Shown: piece after piece, positions 29,561 to 38,393 of the stretch
Layout: each line of letters starts with the position of its first letter
Numbering within the stretch: the first letter of the stretch is position 1
DNA from: Burkholderiales bacterium
GTDB lineage: Bacteria; Pseudomonadota; Gammaproteobacteria; Burkholderiales; SG8-39
Assembly (NCBI GenBank): GCA_027493935.1
Contig: JAOSJV010000012.1
Coordinates: 310,001-374,000, forward strand
DNA: 64,000 nt
Reading direction: 5' to 3'
Position numbers and translations under genes: made by a program
Notes under the pieces: generated by a model
What the model saw: only the letters and a program-made list of their open reading frames with translations
Database searches by the model: none
Told to the model about the DNA's origin: nothing

Positions 29561-31042
29561 TCAGGCCTCCAGGCGGGTGTCCAGACCGGCCGCGGCGATC
29601 TCGGCCGCGCGCTCGAGCGCGCGCGCCTTGTTGCAGGTCTCCTGCCATTCGGACTCGGGCACCGAGTCGGCCACGATGCCGGCGCCCGCCTGGACGTGGA
29701 GCAGCCGGTCCTTCAGCACCGCGGTGCGGATCGCGATCGCGAGATCCATGTCGCCGTTGAAGCCGAGGTAGCCGACCGCGCCCGCGTACACGCCGCGCGC
29801 GTCCGGCTCGAGCGCGTCGATGATCTCCATCGCGCGGAGCTTCGGCGCGCCGCTCACGGTGCCGGCCGGGAACGTCGCCGCGAGCACGTCGAGCGCATCC
29901 AGCCCGGGCTTCAGCCGCCCCTCGACGTTCGACACGATGTGCATGACGTGCGAATAGCGCTCGATCGTCATCGTCTCGGTGACCTTGACCGAGCCGGTCG
30001 CGGCCACGCGCCCGACGTCGTTGCGGCCGAGGTCGACCAGCATCACGTGCTCGGCGCGCTCCTTCGGGTCGGCGAGGAGCTCCGCGGCGAGGCGCGCGTC
30101 CTCGTCCGCGTCGCCGCCGCGCCGGCGCGTGCCGGCGATCGGGCGCAGCGTGACCGTGTCGCCCTCGAGCCGGACCAGGATCTCGGGCGAGGCGCCGATC
30201 ACGTGGAAGTCGCCGAAGTCGAAGTAGAACATGTAGGGCGACGGGTTCAGCGCGCGCAGCGACCGGTACAGCGCGAGCGGCGGCGCGTCGAAGCGCTGCG
30301 TCATGCGCTGCGAGAGCACCACCTGCATGATGTCGCCGTCGTAGATGTGGCGCTTGGCGCGCTCGACCGCGGCGCAGAACGCCTGCGCGCCGACGTTGGA
30401 ATCGGCCGCCCCCGGCGGCGCCGGCTCCTGGGGCTTGAGCGGCAGGGGCAGCCGAAGCGCGCCGAGCAGCTCGCGCAGCCGCGCCTGGGCGTCCTGGTAG
30501 GCGCCGGCCTGCGCCGGATCGGCGAACACCACGAGGTAGAGCTTGCCCGACAGGTTGTCCACCACCGCGATCTCCTCGGACAGCAGGAAGAGCGCGTCCG
30601 GGCATCCGACCGGATCCGGCTTGTGTGCGCGCGCGCCGAGCCGGGGCTCCAGCCAGCGCGCCGTCTCGTAGCCGAAGTAGCCGACGAGGCCGCCGCAGAA
30701 GCGCGGCAGGCCGGGCCGGGAGTAGGCGCGGAAGCGCTTGAGATACTCCCGAACGAACGCAAGCGGATTGTCGGTCTCGGTGCGCTCGGCCTCCGCGCCG
30801 CCATGCAGCACGCTCACGACGCGGTCGCGCACGCGCAGCCGCACTGGGGCGGCAAGGCCGACGAACGAGTAGCGCCCGAAGCGCTCGCCGCCGACCACCG
30901 ACTCGAGCAGGTAAGTGTTGGTGCGGTTGGCGAGCTTGAGATAGATCGAGAGCGGCGTGTCGAGATCGGCGAAGGTCTCGAGCACCAGCGGAACCCGGTT
31001 GTAGCCCTGCTCGGCCAGCCGCTTGAACTCGGCTTCGGTCAT
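29561..31042 (-). CDS. trpE: Anthranilate synthase component I
   Basis: The 493-residue enzyme makes anthranilate from chorismate with TrpG. The feedback Trp-binding motif LLES is in [11 protein letters not shown]. Catalytic segments are [30 protein letters not shown] and [18 protein letters not shown]. The ATG at 31042 has GAGGAG six bases upstream; a longer reading from 31144 would translate part of the leader region and is rejected. Upstream are gph and rpe as in relatives, but downstream come bioF-bioD-bioA instead of trpG. A Trp-rich leader ORF precedes it. Confidence 0.97.
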   Translation of the reverse strand: MTEAEFKRLAEQGYNRVPLVLETFADLDTPLSIYLKLANRTNTYLLESVVGGERFGRYSFVGLAAPVRLRVRDRVVSVLHGGAEAERTETDNPLAFVREYLKRFRAYSRPGLPRFCGGLVGYFGYETARWLEPRLGARAHKPDPVGCPDALFLLSEEIAVVDNLSGKLYLVVFADPAQAGAYQDAQARLRELLGALRLPLPLKPQEPAPPGAADSNVGAQAFCAAVERAKRHIYDGDIMQVVLSQRMTQRFDAPPLALYRSLRALNPSPYMFYFDFGDFHVIGASPEILVRLEGDTVTLRPIAGTRRRGGDADEDARLAAELLADPKERAEHVMLVDLGRNDVGRVAATGSVKVTETMTIERYSHVMHIVSNVEGRLKPGLDALDVLAATFPAGTVSGAPKLRAMEIIDALEPDARGVYAGAVGYLGFNGDMDLAIAIRTAVLKDRLLHVQAGAGIVADSVPESEWQETCNKARALERAAEIAAAGLDTRLEA

Positions 31043-31113
31043 GAACTGCTCCTCGGTGCACTGTCGGGGACTGCTCGGAACGGCGCGCGGCGAGGGGCCG
31101 CGCGCGGACGGGC

Positions 31114-31182
31114 TCAGGCGCGCCAGCGGCGCCAGCCCGGCCATCCGATGCGGTGCGCAATCCCGGGGTGCACGGAGCGCAT
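31114..31182 (-). CDS. Candidate trp leader peptide upstream of trpE
   Basis: A 22-residue ATG-started ORF ([10 protein letters not shown]...) ends [10 protein letters not shown], with three Trp codons in the last nine residues. It lies 71 bases before the trpE ATG and behind a TATAGT -10 box. Trp codons clustered just before a stop upstream of trpE are the hallmark of attenuation control. It has no strong ribosome site, and I do not find a terminator with a U-run, so the attenuator structure is unproven. The tail resembles the WRWR tail upstream of trpG. Confidence 0.6.
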   Translation of the reverse strand: MRSVHPGIAHRIGWPGWRRWRA

Positions 31183-31233
31183 GCGAGAGAAGATCCGTTC
31201 GACTGCGGATGCGGAAGTGACGTGTCGGGGACG

Positions 31234-31239
31234 ACTATA
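31234..31239 (-). promoter_or_regulatory. Probable -10 box of the trpE transcript
   Basis: TATAGT on the minus strand lies between the gph stop (31264) and the leader ORF; the predicted start is near 31227. No good -35 is found at 16-18 bases, so an activator or a different spacing may be involved. Confidence 0.4.
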
Positions 31240-31263
31240 GCATCCGGCCGCACCGGTCGGCTG

Positions 31264-31935
31264 TCACCCGCGCGCAAGAAGCTCAGCGGCCTGCGCGAGC
31301 GAGGCGACCACGCGGTCGCTGCCGAGCGCCTCGACCGGGCGGCCCTCGTTGTAGCCGTACGGGACGCACCACACCGGGCACCCGGCCGCGCGTGCCGCCT
31401 CGACGTCGTTCGCCGAGTCGCCGATGACGAGCGCGGCGCCGGGCGGCACCGCCAGGCGCGCGCAGGCGAAGAGGAGCGGCAGCGGGTCCGGCTTCTTCGC
31501 CGCCACGGTGTCGCCGCACACCGCGACCTCGAACGCTTCGCCGAAGCCGGTCGCGCGCAGCAGATCGAACGTGAAGCGCTCGGCCTTGTTCGTCACGCAC
31601 CCGAGCGCGAGGCCGAGCGCGCGCATGCGGGCGATGCCCTCCGCGGCGCCCGGATACGGCCGTGTCCGGCGCCCGGACTCCTCGGCGTAACAGCGCTCGA
31701 AGATCGGCAGCGCGCGCGCGGCGAGCGCGTCGTCGCCCGTTCCCGCGAGCGTGCCGGAGAGCGTCCGGCGCACGAGCATCGGGATGCCCTTGCCGAGGAA
31801 CGTGGCGACGAGCACCGGATCGCGCGCCGGCAGGCCGAGCTCGGCCAGCATGCGGTTCGCCGCCGCGGCGAGGTCGGCCGCGCTGTCGAGCAGCGTGCCG
31901 TCGAGGTCCACCAGGACCGCGCGCACCGCAAGCAT
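31264..31935 (-). CDS. gph: Phosphoglycolate phosphatase (HAD superfamily)
   Basis: A 223-residue protein. HAD motif I VDLDGTLLDS, motif II in GCVTNKAERF, and motif III/IV lysine and aspartates in VAAKKPDPLPLLF and VIGDSANDVEAA are in order. In betaproteobacteria this gene lies between rpe and trpE exactly as here. Close homologs include MupP, the MurNAc-6-phosphate phosphatase that links AnmK to AmgK/MurU. Since those three genes are in this window, a MupP-like activity is possible but not distinguishable by motif. Confidence 0.9.
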   Translation of the reverse strand: MLAVRAVLVDLDGTLLDSAADLAAAANRMLAELGLPARDPVLVATFLGKGIPMLVRRTLSGTLAGTGDDALAARALPIFERCYAEESGRRTRPYPGAAEGIARMRALGLALGCVTNKAERFTFDLLRATGFGEAFEVAVCGDTVAAKKPDPLPLLFACARLAVPPGAALVIGDSANDVEAARAAGCPVWCVPYGYNEGRPVEALGSDRVVASLAQAAELLARG

Positions 31936-31952
31936 CGGGTTCGCGTCCGCCG

Positions 31953-32639
31953 TCAGCCCGCGCGCGCGAGCTCGGCGCGCAGCGCGTCGATCGTGGCCTT
32001 GTAGTCCTTCGAGCCGAAGATCGCCGAGCCGGCCACGAACGTGTCGGCGCCGGCGCGCGCGATGGCTGCGATGTTGTCGACCTTCACGCCGCCGTCGATC
32101 TCGAGCAGCACCTCGCGGCCGGTCTTCTCGCGGTGCGTGTCGATCAGCCTGCGCGCCGCGTGCAGCTTCTCGAGCGCGTGCGGGATGAACTTCTGCCCGC
32201 CGAAGCCCGGGTTCACCGACATGACCAGCACCAGGTCGATCGCGTGCAGCGTGTGGGGCAGCCAGTCGAGCGGCGTCGCCGGGTTGAACACCAGCCCCGG
32301 CCGGCAGCCGCTCTCGCGGATGAGGCCGATCGTGCGGTCCACGTGCTCGCTCGCCTCCGGATGGAAGCTGATGATGTTCGCGCCGGCCTTGGCGAAATCC
32401 GGCACGATGCGGTCGACCGGCTTCACCATCAGGTGCACGTCGATCGTCGCCTGCGTCAGCGGCCGGATCGCCTCGCACACCAGGGGACCAACCGTCAGGT
32501 TGGGAACGTAATGGTTGTCCATCACGTCGAAGTGAACGAAGTCGGCGCCGGCAGCGACCACGGCGCGCACCTCCTCGCCGAGGCGCGCGAAGTCCGCCGA
32601 GAGGATGCTCGGGGCGATGCGGTATGCTCGATCTGCCAT
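31953..32639 (-). CDS. rpe: Ribulose-phosphate 3-epimerase
   Basis: A 228-residue TIM-barrel metalloenzyme interconverting ribulose-5-P and xylulose-5-[48 protein letters not shown] and EIDGGV carry the metal and catalytic residues. The start at 32639 gives the canonical [17 protein letters not shown]. It is the first gene of the rpe-gph-trpE run, divergent from apaG. Confidence 0.98.
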   Translation of the reverse strand: MADRAYRIAPSILSADFARLGEEVRAVVAAGADFVHFDVMDNHYVPNLTVGPLVCEAIRPLTQATIDVHLMVKPVDRIVPDFAKAGANIISFHPEASEHVDRTIGLIRESGCRPGLVFNPATPLDWLPHTLHAIDLVLVMSVNPGFGGQKFIPHALEKLHAARRLIDTHREKTGREVLLEIDGGVKVDNIAAIARAGADTFVAGSAIFGSKDYKATIDALRAELARAG

Positions 32640-32761
32640 GGCGGGTTGCCCGGGTCGGGAGCGGCCGCGGCGGGCCGCCGCACGGCGATGTTAATCGGAA
32701 TTCCCGCGGCGCGGCCGCGCTTGTGCCATCGGAAGTTTTGCTGTGCAATTGAAAGGGACTG

Positions 32762-33151
32762 ATGCTCATGGATCCGCCCGACAAGTACGCGATCAGCGTT
32801 TCGGCGCAGACGCAGTACCTCGACGACCAGTCCGACGAGGCGGCGGGGCGCTTCGTCTTCGCCTACACCATCACGATCCGCAACACGGGCCGCGTGGCCG
32901 CGCAGCTGATCAGCCGGCACTGGGTCATCACCGACGCTCGCAACCAGGTGCAGGAGGTGCGCGGCCTCGGCGTGGTCGGCGAGCAGCCGCGCCTCAGGCC
33001 CGGCGAGGCGTTCGAGTACACGAGCGGCACGGCGCTCGCGACGCCGGTCGGCACCATGCGCGGCGCCTACCAGATGATCGCCGAGGACGGCACCAAGTTC
33101 GACGCGCCGATCCCCGAGTTCACGCTCTCCATCCCGCGCGTGCTCCATTGA
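32762..33151 (+). CDS. apaG: ApaG/CorD family protein (Co2+/Mg2+ efflux-associated)
   Basis: A 129-residue single-domain beta-sandwich protein. FAYTITIRNTGRVAAQLISR, HWVITDA, VRGLGVVGEQP and SGTALATPVGTMRGAYQM are family hallmarks. ApaG is linked to Co2+ resistance and Mg2+ efflux phenotypes; its biochemical function is unresolved. The ATG at 32762 has AAAGGGA five bases upstream; an ATG two codons later is possible. It is divergent from rpe and upstream of mltA. Confidence 0.95.
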   Translation: MLMDPPDKYAISVSAQTQYLDDQSDEAAGRFVFAYTITIRNTGRVAAQLISRHWVITDARNQVQEVRGLGVVGEQPRLRPGEAFEYTSGTALATPVGTMRGAYQMIAEDGTKFDAPIPEFTLSIPRVLH

Positions 33152-33215
33152 CCCGGCTGCCGCCGGGCGCCCCGCGCGGCGCGACGCGCTGCGCGAGCGC
33201 GCTCGACGCGCGCCG

Positions 33216-33323
33216 CTACCGCGGGCGCTCGTCGCGGCCGGCGTCCTTCTTCGGCCACACCCACCAGACGATGAAGATCGCGATCGCGAGCGCGACCCCG
33301 GCCTCGAGAAGAAGGATCCACAT
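33216..33323 (-). CDS. Small single-pass membrane protein
   Basis: A 35-residue ORF beginning MWILLLEAGVALAIAIFIVW, continuing WVWPKKD and a basic, arginine-rich end. It is a hydrophobic helix of about 20 residues with aromatic WWVW at one edge and charged residues after it, typical of a genuine membrane microprotein. It lies in the gap between apaG and mltA on the opposite strand. Small proteins like this are easily left unannotated. Function is unknown. Confidence 0.6.
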   Translation of the reverse strand: MWILLLEAGVALAIAIFIVWWVWPKKDAGRDERPR

Positions 33324-33348
33324 CGCGCGCCCTTATACTGCGCGACCT

Positions 33349-34644
33349 ATGCGCAATCGATGGACGATGATACGCGATGCGCGCACCCGCGCGGCCGCGT
33401 GGCTCGCCGCCGCGCTGCTCGGCACCGCGGCGCTCGGCGGATGCGCGAGCGCGCCGAAGCCGGCGCCGCGCGCGCTCGCATGCCCGGCGCCGGCGCCGTG
33501 CCCCGCCTGCCCGGTGTGCCCGGTCACCCGGCCGGAGCCGCCGCCCGCGCCGCCGCTCGCGCCCGCCTCCTTCGCGGAGCTGCCCGGTTGGGCGGACGAC
33601 GATCTCACCGAGGTGTGGGACGCGTTCCTGCGCAGCTGCCGGGCGCTGCGCATGCGCGACGCGTGGGTCGCGGCCTGCGGCAAGGCGGCGGAGCTCGCGG
33701 AGCGGCCGACGAGCGCCGCAATCCGGGCGCACCTGGAGGCGAACTTCGCGCCCTACCGCGCGACCAACCCCGACGGCACGACCGAGGGGCGCGTCACCGG
33801 CTACTACGAGCCGCTCCTCGCCGGCAGTCGCGAGCGGCGCCCGCCGTTCGTGCACCCGCTCTACGCGCCGCCGGACGATCTGCTCGTCATCGATCTCGCG
33901 GGCGTCGCGCCCGAGACGCGGCACCTGCGGCTGCGCGGCCGCGTCGAAGGCCGGCGCGTGGTGCCCTACTACACGCGCGCCGAGATCGAGCGCGGCCAGG
34001 CGCCGGTCGTCGGCAAGGAGATCGTGTGGGTGGACGACCCGATCGAGGCGTTCTTCCTGCAGATCCAGGGCTCCGGGCGCGTGCGGCTGCCTTCGGGCGA
34101 GCTGCTGCGCATCGGGTACGCCGACCAGAACGGACACCCGTACGCGTCGATCGGACGCTATCTCGTCGACCAGGGCGAGCTCGCGCTCGAGCAGGCGTCG
34201 ATGCAGGGTATCCAGGCCTGGGCGCGCGCGAACCCGGCGCGCGTCGCCGAGCTTCTGAACCAGAACCCGAGCTACGTGTTCTTCCGCGAGCTGCCGCCGG
34301 GCGATCCGGCCGACGGCTTGAACGCGCTGACCGCGGAGCGCGGACCGCCGGGCGCGCTCGGCGTGCCGCTCACCGCGGGGCGCTCCATCGCGGTGGACCG
34401 GCGCTTCATCCCGCTCGGCGCGCCGGTGTACCTCGCGACGACGCAGCCGAACTCGGACGTGCCGCTCGCGCGGCTCGTGATGGCGCAGGACACCGGTGGC
34501 GCGATCCGCGGGCCGGTGCGGGCGGACTTCTTCTGGGGCACCGGCCGCGATGCGGGCCGGCTCGCTGGGCGCATGCGGCAGACCGGCAGGATGTGGGTGC
34601 TGCTGCCGCTCGGGTTTCCGCTGCCCGCGGACGGCGCGCGGTAG
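33349..34644 (+). CDS. mltA: Membrane-bound lytic murein transglycosylase A
   Basis: A lipoprotein of about 431 residues. A signal sequence ends in lipobox LGGC (cysteine about residue 32), followed by a Pro/Cys-rich linker, then the MltA fold: GRVTGYYEPLL, LQIQGSGRVRLPSG, RIGYADQNGHPYASIGR and the 3D domain MAQDTGGAIRGPVRADFFWG with the catalytic Asp. It cleaves murein to 1,6-anhydro-MurNAc products, the substrate pool feeding AnmK. A TATACT box at 33334-33339 lies so close that the ATG at 33367 may be the real start. Confidence 0.95.
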   Translation: MRNRWTMIRDARTRAAAWLAAALLGTAALGGCASAPKPAPRALACPAPAPCPACPVCPVTRPEPPPAPPLAPASFAELPGWADDDLTEVWDAFLRSCRALRMRDAWVAACGKAAELAERPTSAAIRAHLEANFAPYRATNPDGTTEGRVTGYYEPLLAGSRERRPPFVHPLYAPPDDLLVIDLAGVAPETRHLRLRGRVEGRRVVPYYTRAEIERGQAPVVGKEIVWVDDPIEAFFLQIQGSGRVRLPSGELLRIGYADQNGHPYASIGRYLVDQGELALEQASMQGIQAWARANPARVAELLNQNPSYVFFRELPPGDPADGLNALTAERGPPGALGVPLTAGRSIAVDRRFIPLGAPVYLATTQPNSDVPLARLVMAQDTGGAIRGPVRADFFWGTGRDAGRLAGRMRQTGRMWVLLPLGFPLPADGAR

Positions 34645-34720
34645 CAGGCAAGCCCCAAAGCACCGCGTCATGCCCGCGCGAGAGGCCGTGCGCGACCTCC
34701 GCGAACGGCAGGCAAACCGT

Positions 34721-34820
34721 CCTCCCCGCGAAAGCGGGGATCCAGCCAGACTGCGAGGGCACGAGGAACCGGTTCTGGGCTCCCGTTTTCACGGGCGCGA
34801 CGACAGGCCGTGCGGGGATG
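34721..34820. repeat. REP-like palindrome cluster between mltA and dsbC
   Basis: TCCCCGC-GAAA-GCGGGGA (34723-34740) with flank TCCAG is followed by TCCCGTTTTCACGGG (34781-34795) and a half unit GCGGGGATGAC. The whole 34645-34837 gap between the convergent genes is this material; no gene is seen. Confidence 0.7.
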
Positions 34821-34837
34821 ACGCCGCTGACGCGGCG

Positions 34838-35587
34838 TCACTTTGATTTGGTCTGGTCGAGGAGCTTCGTGAGCTGCTCGGCGGGCCGGTATCCGCTGAC
34901 GCGCTGCCCGTTCTCGAAGAACATCGTCGGCGTGCCGTTGATGCGCAGCCGCTGACCGAGCGCGACGTTCTTCTCGACCGGCGTCGCGCAGTCGCCATTC
35001 GCCGTCGGCATCACGTTGCGCAGCATCATGTCCATCCACGCCTTCGCACGGTCCTGCGAGCACCAGACCGCTCTCGACTTCTCGACCGAGTTCGGGCCCA
35101 GGACCGGATAGAGGAAGAGATGCACGGTCACGTCGTCGAGCTTCGCGATGTGCTGGTCGAGCTCCTTGCAGTAGCGGCAGTTGGGGTCGCCGAAGTAGGC
35201 CATCTGGCGCGTGCCCTTGCCGCGCACGATCTTGAACGCCTGGTCGAACGGCAGGTCGGCGAACGGCACCATCGTCAGCTTGTTGATCCGCTCCTCGGCG
35301 AGGTCGCGGTCGCTCCGGGTGTCGAGCAACCCGAGCTCCTGCCCGAACACGATGTAGTTCGCGTCGCGGTCGGTGTAGACGAGCTGCCACCCGCCGCGCG
35401 TCTCGAACGCCACCTCGTACAGATCGGCGTTCGGCAACTTCGTGATCGGTCCGACCTTCGCGCCGTTCAGCTTCGACTCGACGACGCGCCGGATCTTGGC
35501 CTGGTCGGCGAGGGCGTCCGCAGGCGGCAGGGCGGTGAGCGCGGCGGCGAGGGCCAGGGCGGCCGATAGGAGGGTCTTCCGAAGCAT
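34838..35587 (-). CDS. dsbC: Thiol:disulfide interchange protein DsbC
   Basis: A 249-residue periplasmic disulfide isomerase. The signal peptide ends near ADALADQA, an N-terminal dimerisation domain (KVGPITKLPNADLYEVAF) follows, then a thioredoxin fold with active site CRYC in MAYFGDPNCRYCKELDQH and the cis-Pro loop NGTPTMFF. It corrects wrong disulfides in secreted proteins, possibly including LptD, also in this window. A UbiH-type gene lies 19 bases upstream in the same direction. Confidence 0.95.
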   Translation of the reverse strand: MLRKTLLSAALALAAALTALPPADALADQAKIRRVVESKLNGAKVGPITKLPNADLYEVAFETRGGWQLVYTDRDANYIVFGQELGLLDTRSDRDLAEERINKLTMVPFADLPFDQAFKIVRGKGTRQMAYFGDPNCRYCKELDQHIAKLDDVTVHLFLYPVLGPNSVEKSRAVWCSQDRAKAWMDMMLRNVMPTANGDCATPVEKNVALGQRLRINGTPTMFFENGQRVSGYRPAEQLTKLLDQTKSK

Positions 35588-35606
35588 GAGTCGTCCCTTT
35601 CCGGGG

Positions 35607-36776
35607 TCAGCCGAGCGCCTGGCGCACGAGCAACGTCTTCAAGACCGGTGCGCGGTCGGTTAAGTTCAATCCCGCGTTCCGGACGGCGGAAATAATCGCG
35701 CTCTTGGCGCCGAACAGGTGATGCAGGCCGTGCGTGACGGTCCGCATGGCAGCCACCGCCTCGGCGCGCGACCGGGCGTAGCGGCGCAGCACGGCCGGAT
35801 CGCCGCAGTCCCGGAAGGGCTCTCGTGCCGCCAGGGTGTCGGCGAGCGCGCGCGCGTCGCCGAAGCCGAGGTTCACCCCCTGGCCGGCGAGCGGATGCAC
35901 GACGTGCGCGGCATCGCCGACGAGCGCGAGGCGGGGCGCCGTCGTGCGCGCGGCGGCGAGCAGCTGCAACGGGAACGCGGCGGGCGGCGTCAGCAGGTCG
36001 AGCGCGCCGAGGGCGTGCCGGCCGGCCTCGGCGACCCGCGCGCACAGCGCGTCGGGGGCGAGCGCGACGAGCTCCGCAGCGTGCGCGTCAGGCGTGGACC
36101 AGACCATCGACACGCGCTCGCCGGGCAGCGGAAGGTAGGCGAGCACGCCATCGGGCCGGAAGAACTGGAACGCGGTGCCGCGATGAGGACGCTCGCACGC
36201 GAAGTTCGCCACCACGCCGCGCTCGCCGTAGCCCCGCACCGCGACGTCGATGCGGGCCGCGCCGCGCACCCACGACGCCGCGCCGTCGGCGCCGACCACG
36301 AGCCGCGCGCGGAGGCAGCGGCCGTCCGAGAGCGCGAGCGTGGCGGCGTCCGCGCCGATCTCGAGCGCCGCGCCGCGCGCCGGGCAGTGCAGCGCGAGAT
36401 TCGGCTGCGCCGCGAGACCCTCCCACAGCGCGCGCTGCAGGCGTCCGGATTCGACGATGTGGGCGAGCTCGGCGACGCCTGCCTCGTAGGCGCTGAAGGT
36501 GATCGCCGCGTCGGGCGCGTCGCCATGGACTTCCATCCGCGCCACCGGCTGCACGCGCGAGGCATCGAGCGCGCCCCAGGCGCCCACGGCGCGCAGGAAT
36601 GCCGCGCTCGCGGGGCTCACGGCGTAGATCCGGCTTTCCCAGCCCGCCGGCGCCGCAGGCGGCGGCGCGGGCTCGACCAGCGCGAGGCGCAGCGCGGCGC
36701 CGTCGAGCGCACGCGCGAAGCTCGCCCCCACGAGCCCCGCGCCGACGACGACGACATCGACCTCCGTCTGCCCCAT
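35607..36776 (-). CDS. UbiH/UbiF/VisC/COQ6 family FAD-dependent hydroxylase
   Basis: A 389-residue flavoprotein monooxygenase. The FAD dinucleotide motif is VVVVGAGLVGASFARAL, the mid-protein motif is VVGADGAASWVR, and the third is LVGDAAHVVHPLAGQGVNLG. The family hydroxylates the ubiquinone ring; position specificity cannot be read from these motifs. The frame is intact, in contrast to the homolog at 57746-58890, so this is the paralog I would trust as functional. It is adjacent to dsbC. Confidence 0.92.
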   Translation of the reverse strand: MGQTEVDVVVVGAGLVGASFARALDGAALRLALVEPAPPPAAPAGWESRIYAVSPASAAFLRAVGAWGALDASRVQPVARMEVHGDAPDAAITFSAYEAGVAELAHIVESGRLQRALWEGLAAQPNLALHCPARGAALEIGADAATLALSDGRCLRARLVVGADGAASWVRGAARIDVAVRGYGERGVVANFACERPHRGTAFQFFRPDGVLAYLPLPGERVSMVWSTPDAHAAELVALAPDALCARVAEAGRHALGALDLLTPPAAFPLQLLAAARTTAPRLALVGDAAHVVHPLAGQGVNLGFGDARALADTLAAREPFRDCGDPAVLRRYARSRAEAVAAMRTVTHGLHHLFGAKSAIISAVRNAGLNLTDRAPVLKTLLVRQALG

Positions 36777-36837
36777 CGCGCCGATTGTACGGTCAGGACG
36801 CCACGCTGCGCGTTACGCCCCTCACGGACGGAGGCGC

Positions 36838-36936
36838 GCTGCGACGCGCGGCGCGTTTCTGTCCCCTCCTTGAAAGGAGGGGATGGTCGTGCTGCGACGC
36901 GCGGCGCGTTTCTGTCCCCTCCTCGCCGAGGAGGGG
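36838..36936. repeat. Tandem 33-bp direct repeat with CCCCTCCT hairpins
   Basis: A 33-base unit starting GCTGCGACGCGCGGCGCGTT occurs at 36838-36870 and again, identical, at 36891-36923. Each runs into a palindrome: CCCCTCCT-TGAA-AGGAGGGG (36863-36882) and CCCCTCCT-CGCCG-AGGAGGGG (36916-36936). The same hairpin occurs downstream of anmK. It fills the gap 36777-36974, where no gene is seen. Confidence 0.85.
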
Positions 36937-36974
36937 CGGGCGCGAAGCGGCCGGGGTGGTGCGGCGTCCGGCCT

Positions 36975-37988
36975 TCAGCCGGAAAACGGTTGCGCGCGCA
37001 CGAACACTTTCTCCTCGCGAATGGTGCGCGCGAGCAGCTTCATCAGCGCAAACACGGTGTCGATGTGCGGGGTCGGCGTGCCGGTGACGCGGCCGAGCTC
37101 GATCACCGCGCCGACCAGCGCGTCCACCTCGGGATCGCGGCCGGCCTCGATGTCCTGCAGCATTGATGTCTTGTGCTTGCCGACCTTCGCCGCGCCGGCG
37201 ATGCGCTTCTCGAGCGAGACGCGAAACGTGATGCCGAGCCGGTTCGCCACCGTCTCGGCCTCGCGCATCATGTCGGCCGCGAGCGCGCGCGTCAGCGGAT
37301 ACTCGCAGATGTCGGCGAGCGTCGAGTGCGTGAGCGCACTCACCGGGTTGAACGTCAGGTTGCCCCAGAGCTTCAGCCAGATCTCGGCGCGGATGTTGTC
37401 GAGCACGGGCGCCTTGAGTCCCGCCTTGACGAACGCGTCGGCGAGGCGCTGGACGCGCCCGGTCGCGGCGCCGTCCAGCTCGCCGAGCGGGAACCGGTCG
37501 CCCTCGATGTGGCGCACCACGCCGGGCGCGACAAGCGCGCACGCCGGGTAGACTACGCAACCGATGATGCGGTGTGGATCGATCGAGGCCGCGAGCACGC
37601 CGTCCGGATCGACGCTCTCCACGCGGCGCCCCTCGTGCTCGCCGCCGTGGCGCTGGAAATACCACCACGGGATGCCGTTCTGCATCGGCACGATCACGGT
37701 GCCCGGGTGCATGAGCTTCGGAAGCTCGCCGACGACCGCCTCGACCTGGTGGGCCTTCATGCCGAGGATCACGACGTCCTGCGGTCCGGCCTCCTCGTAG
37801 CGCTGCGTCGCGCGCACGGCCGGTGCCGCCAACTCGCCGCCGTCGCGCATCACCACACGCATGCCGCGCTGGCGGATCGCCTCGAGGTTGGCGCCGCGTG
37901 CGATCAGCGTGACGTCCTCGCCGGCCGCGGCGAGCTTCACGCCGACGAAGCCGCCGATCGAGCCCGCACCGATGACACACACCTTCAT
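36975..37988 (-). CDS. panE: 2-dehydropantoate 2-reductase family protein
   Basis: A 337-residue NADPH-dependent ketopantoate reductase fold. KVCVIGAGSIGGFVGVKLAAAG is the nucleotide site, QNGIPWWYF and the lysine-containing EIWLKLWGNLTFNPVSAL match the catalytic region. It is longer than classic PanE (about 300), and the insert after QNGIPWW is typical of paralogs whose substrate may not be ketopantoate, so the specific function is tentative. It is divergent from the tRNA gene. Confidence 0.85.
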   Translation of the reverse strand: MKVCVIGAGSIGGFVGVKLAAAGEDVTLIARGANLEAIRQRGMRVVMRDGGELAAPAVRATQRYEEAGPQDVVILGMKAHQVEAVVGELPKLMHPGTVIVPMQNGIPWWYFQRHGGEHEGRRVESVDPDGVLAASIDPHRIIGCVVYPACALVAPGVVRHIEGDRFPLGELDGAATGRVQRLADAFVKAGLKAPVLDNIRAEIWLKLWGNLTFNPVSALTHSTLADICEYPLTRALAADMMREAETVANRLGITFRVSLEKRIAGAAKVGKHKTSMLQDIEAGRDPEVDALVGAVIELGRVTGTPTPHIDTVFALMKLLARTIREEKVFVRAQPFSG

Positions 37989-38203
37989 GCTCGACTCCCG
38001 CCCCGATCGCCTGCCGCGAGGCCGTTGCCCCGCGCTGCCGCTGCGGGGTCGCGGCGCGTTGCGCCGCGCCGGCCCGTAACGCGATTGAACGAACTTACTT
38101 TACAATGGCTTGGTGCGTCGCAACATTGATGCGAGTCAACCGACCCGAGGTGCCCGCGGCTTGACGGTCGAGGGGCGCCGAAGGAATAATGCGCGCCCCG
38201 CAT

Positions 38204-38279
38204 GGCGAGTTAGCTCAGCGGTTAGAGCAGCGGAATCATAATCCGTTGGTCCGGGGTTCAAATCCCTGACTCGCCACCA
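38204..38279 (+). tRNA. tRNA with CAU anticodon, probably tRNA-Met (elongator)
   Basis: A 76-base cloverleaf including CCA. The acceptor GGCGAGT (38204-38210) pairs with ACTCGCC (38269-38275), D-stem GCTC/GAGC, anticodon stem GCGGA/TCCGT with loop ATCATAA, anticodon CAT at 38237-38239, T-loop GGTTCAAATCC. Lysidine-modified tRNA-Ile2 also has a CAU gene sequence and cannot be excluded by eye. TACAAT at 38101-38106 is a likely -10. Confidence 0.9.
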
Positions 38280-38291
38280 GTTTCCCGCACC

Positions 38292-38332
38292 CGCCGGCGT
38301 CTTCCACGCGCATCGTGTGCACGACGCCGGCG
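38292..38332 (+). other. Inverted repeat behind the tRNA gene
   Basis: CGCCGGCGTC (38292-38301) and GACGCCGGCG (38323-38332) are perfect 10-base inverted copies around a 21-base loop. There is no T-tract, so it may be a processing or weak termination element for the tRNA transcript. Confidence 0.4.
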
Positions 38333-38393
38333 TGCGGAGCGGCGAAAATCTCCTAGAATAGCGAGCCGCCCGCCAAACGAGTCAAAAGCCGCG

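Noticed and set aside
31042-31144. A longer TrpE starting at 31144
   Set aside because: The extra 34 residues are a shifted reading of the leader-peptide region. The ATG at 31042 has a good ribosome site and matches TrpE N-termini.
33067-34671. A 534-codon minus-strand ORF antisense to mltA
   Set aside because: Arg/His-rich shadow typical of the opposite strand of a high-GC gene; mltA on the plus strand has full motif support.
36838-36936. The 33-bp tandem repeat as a short CRISPR-like array
   Set aside because: Only two units, each continuing into a palindrome of a dispersed family, and no cas genes nearby.
38204-38279. Initiator tRNA (fMet)
   Set aside because: The acceptor stem has a normal first G-C pair (G38204 with C38275), whereas bacterial initiators have an unpaired first position and three G-C pairs at the base of the anticodon stem.
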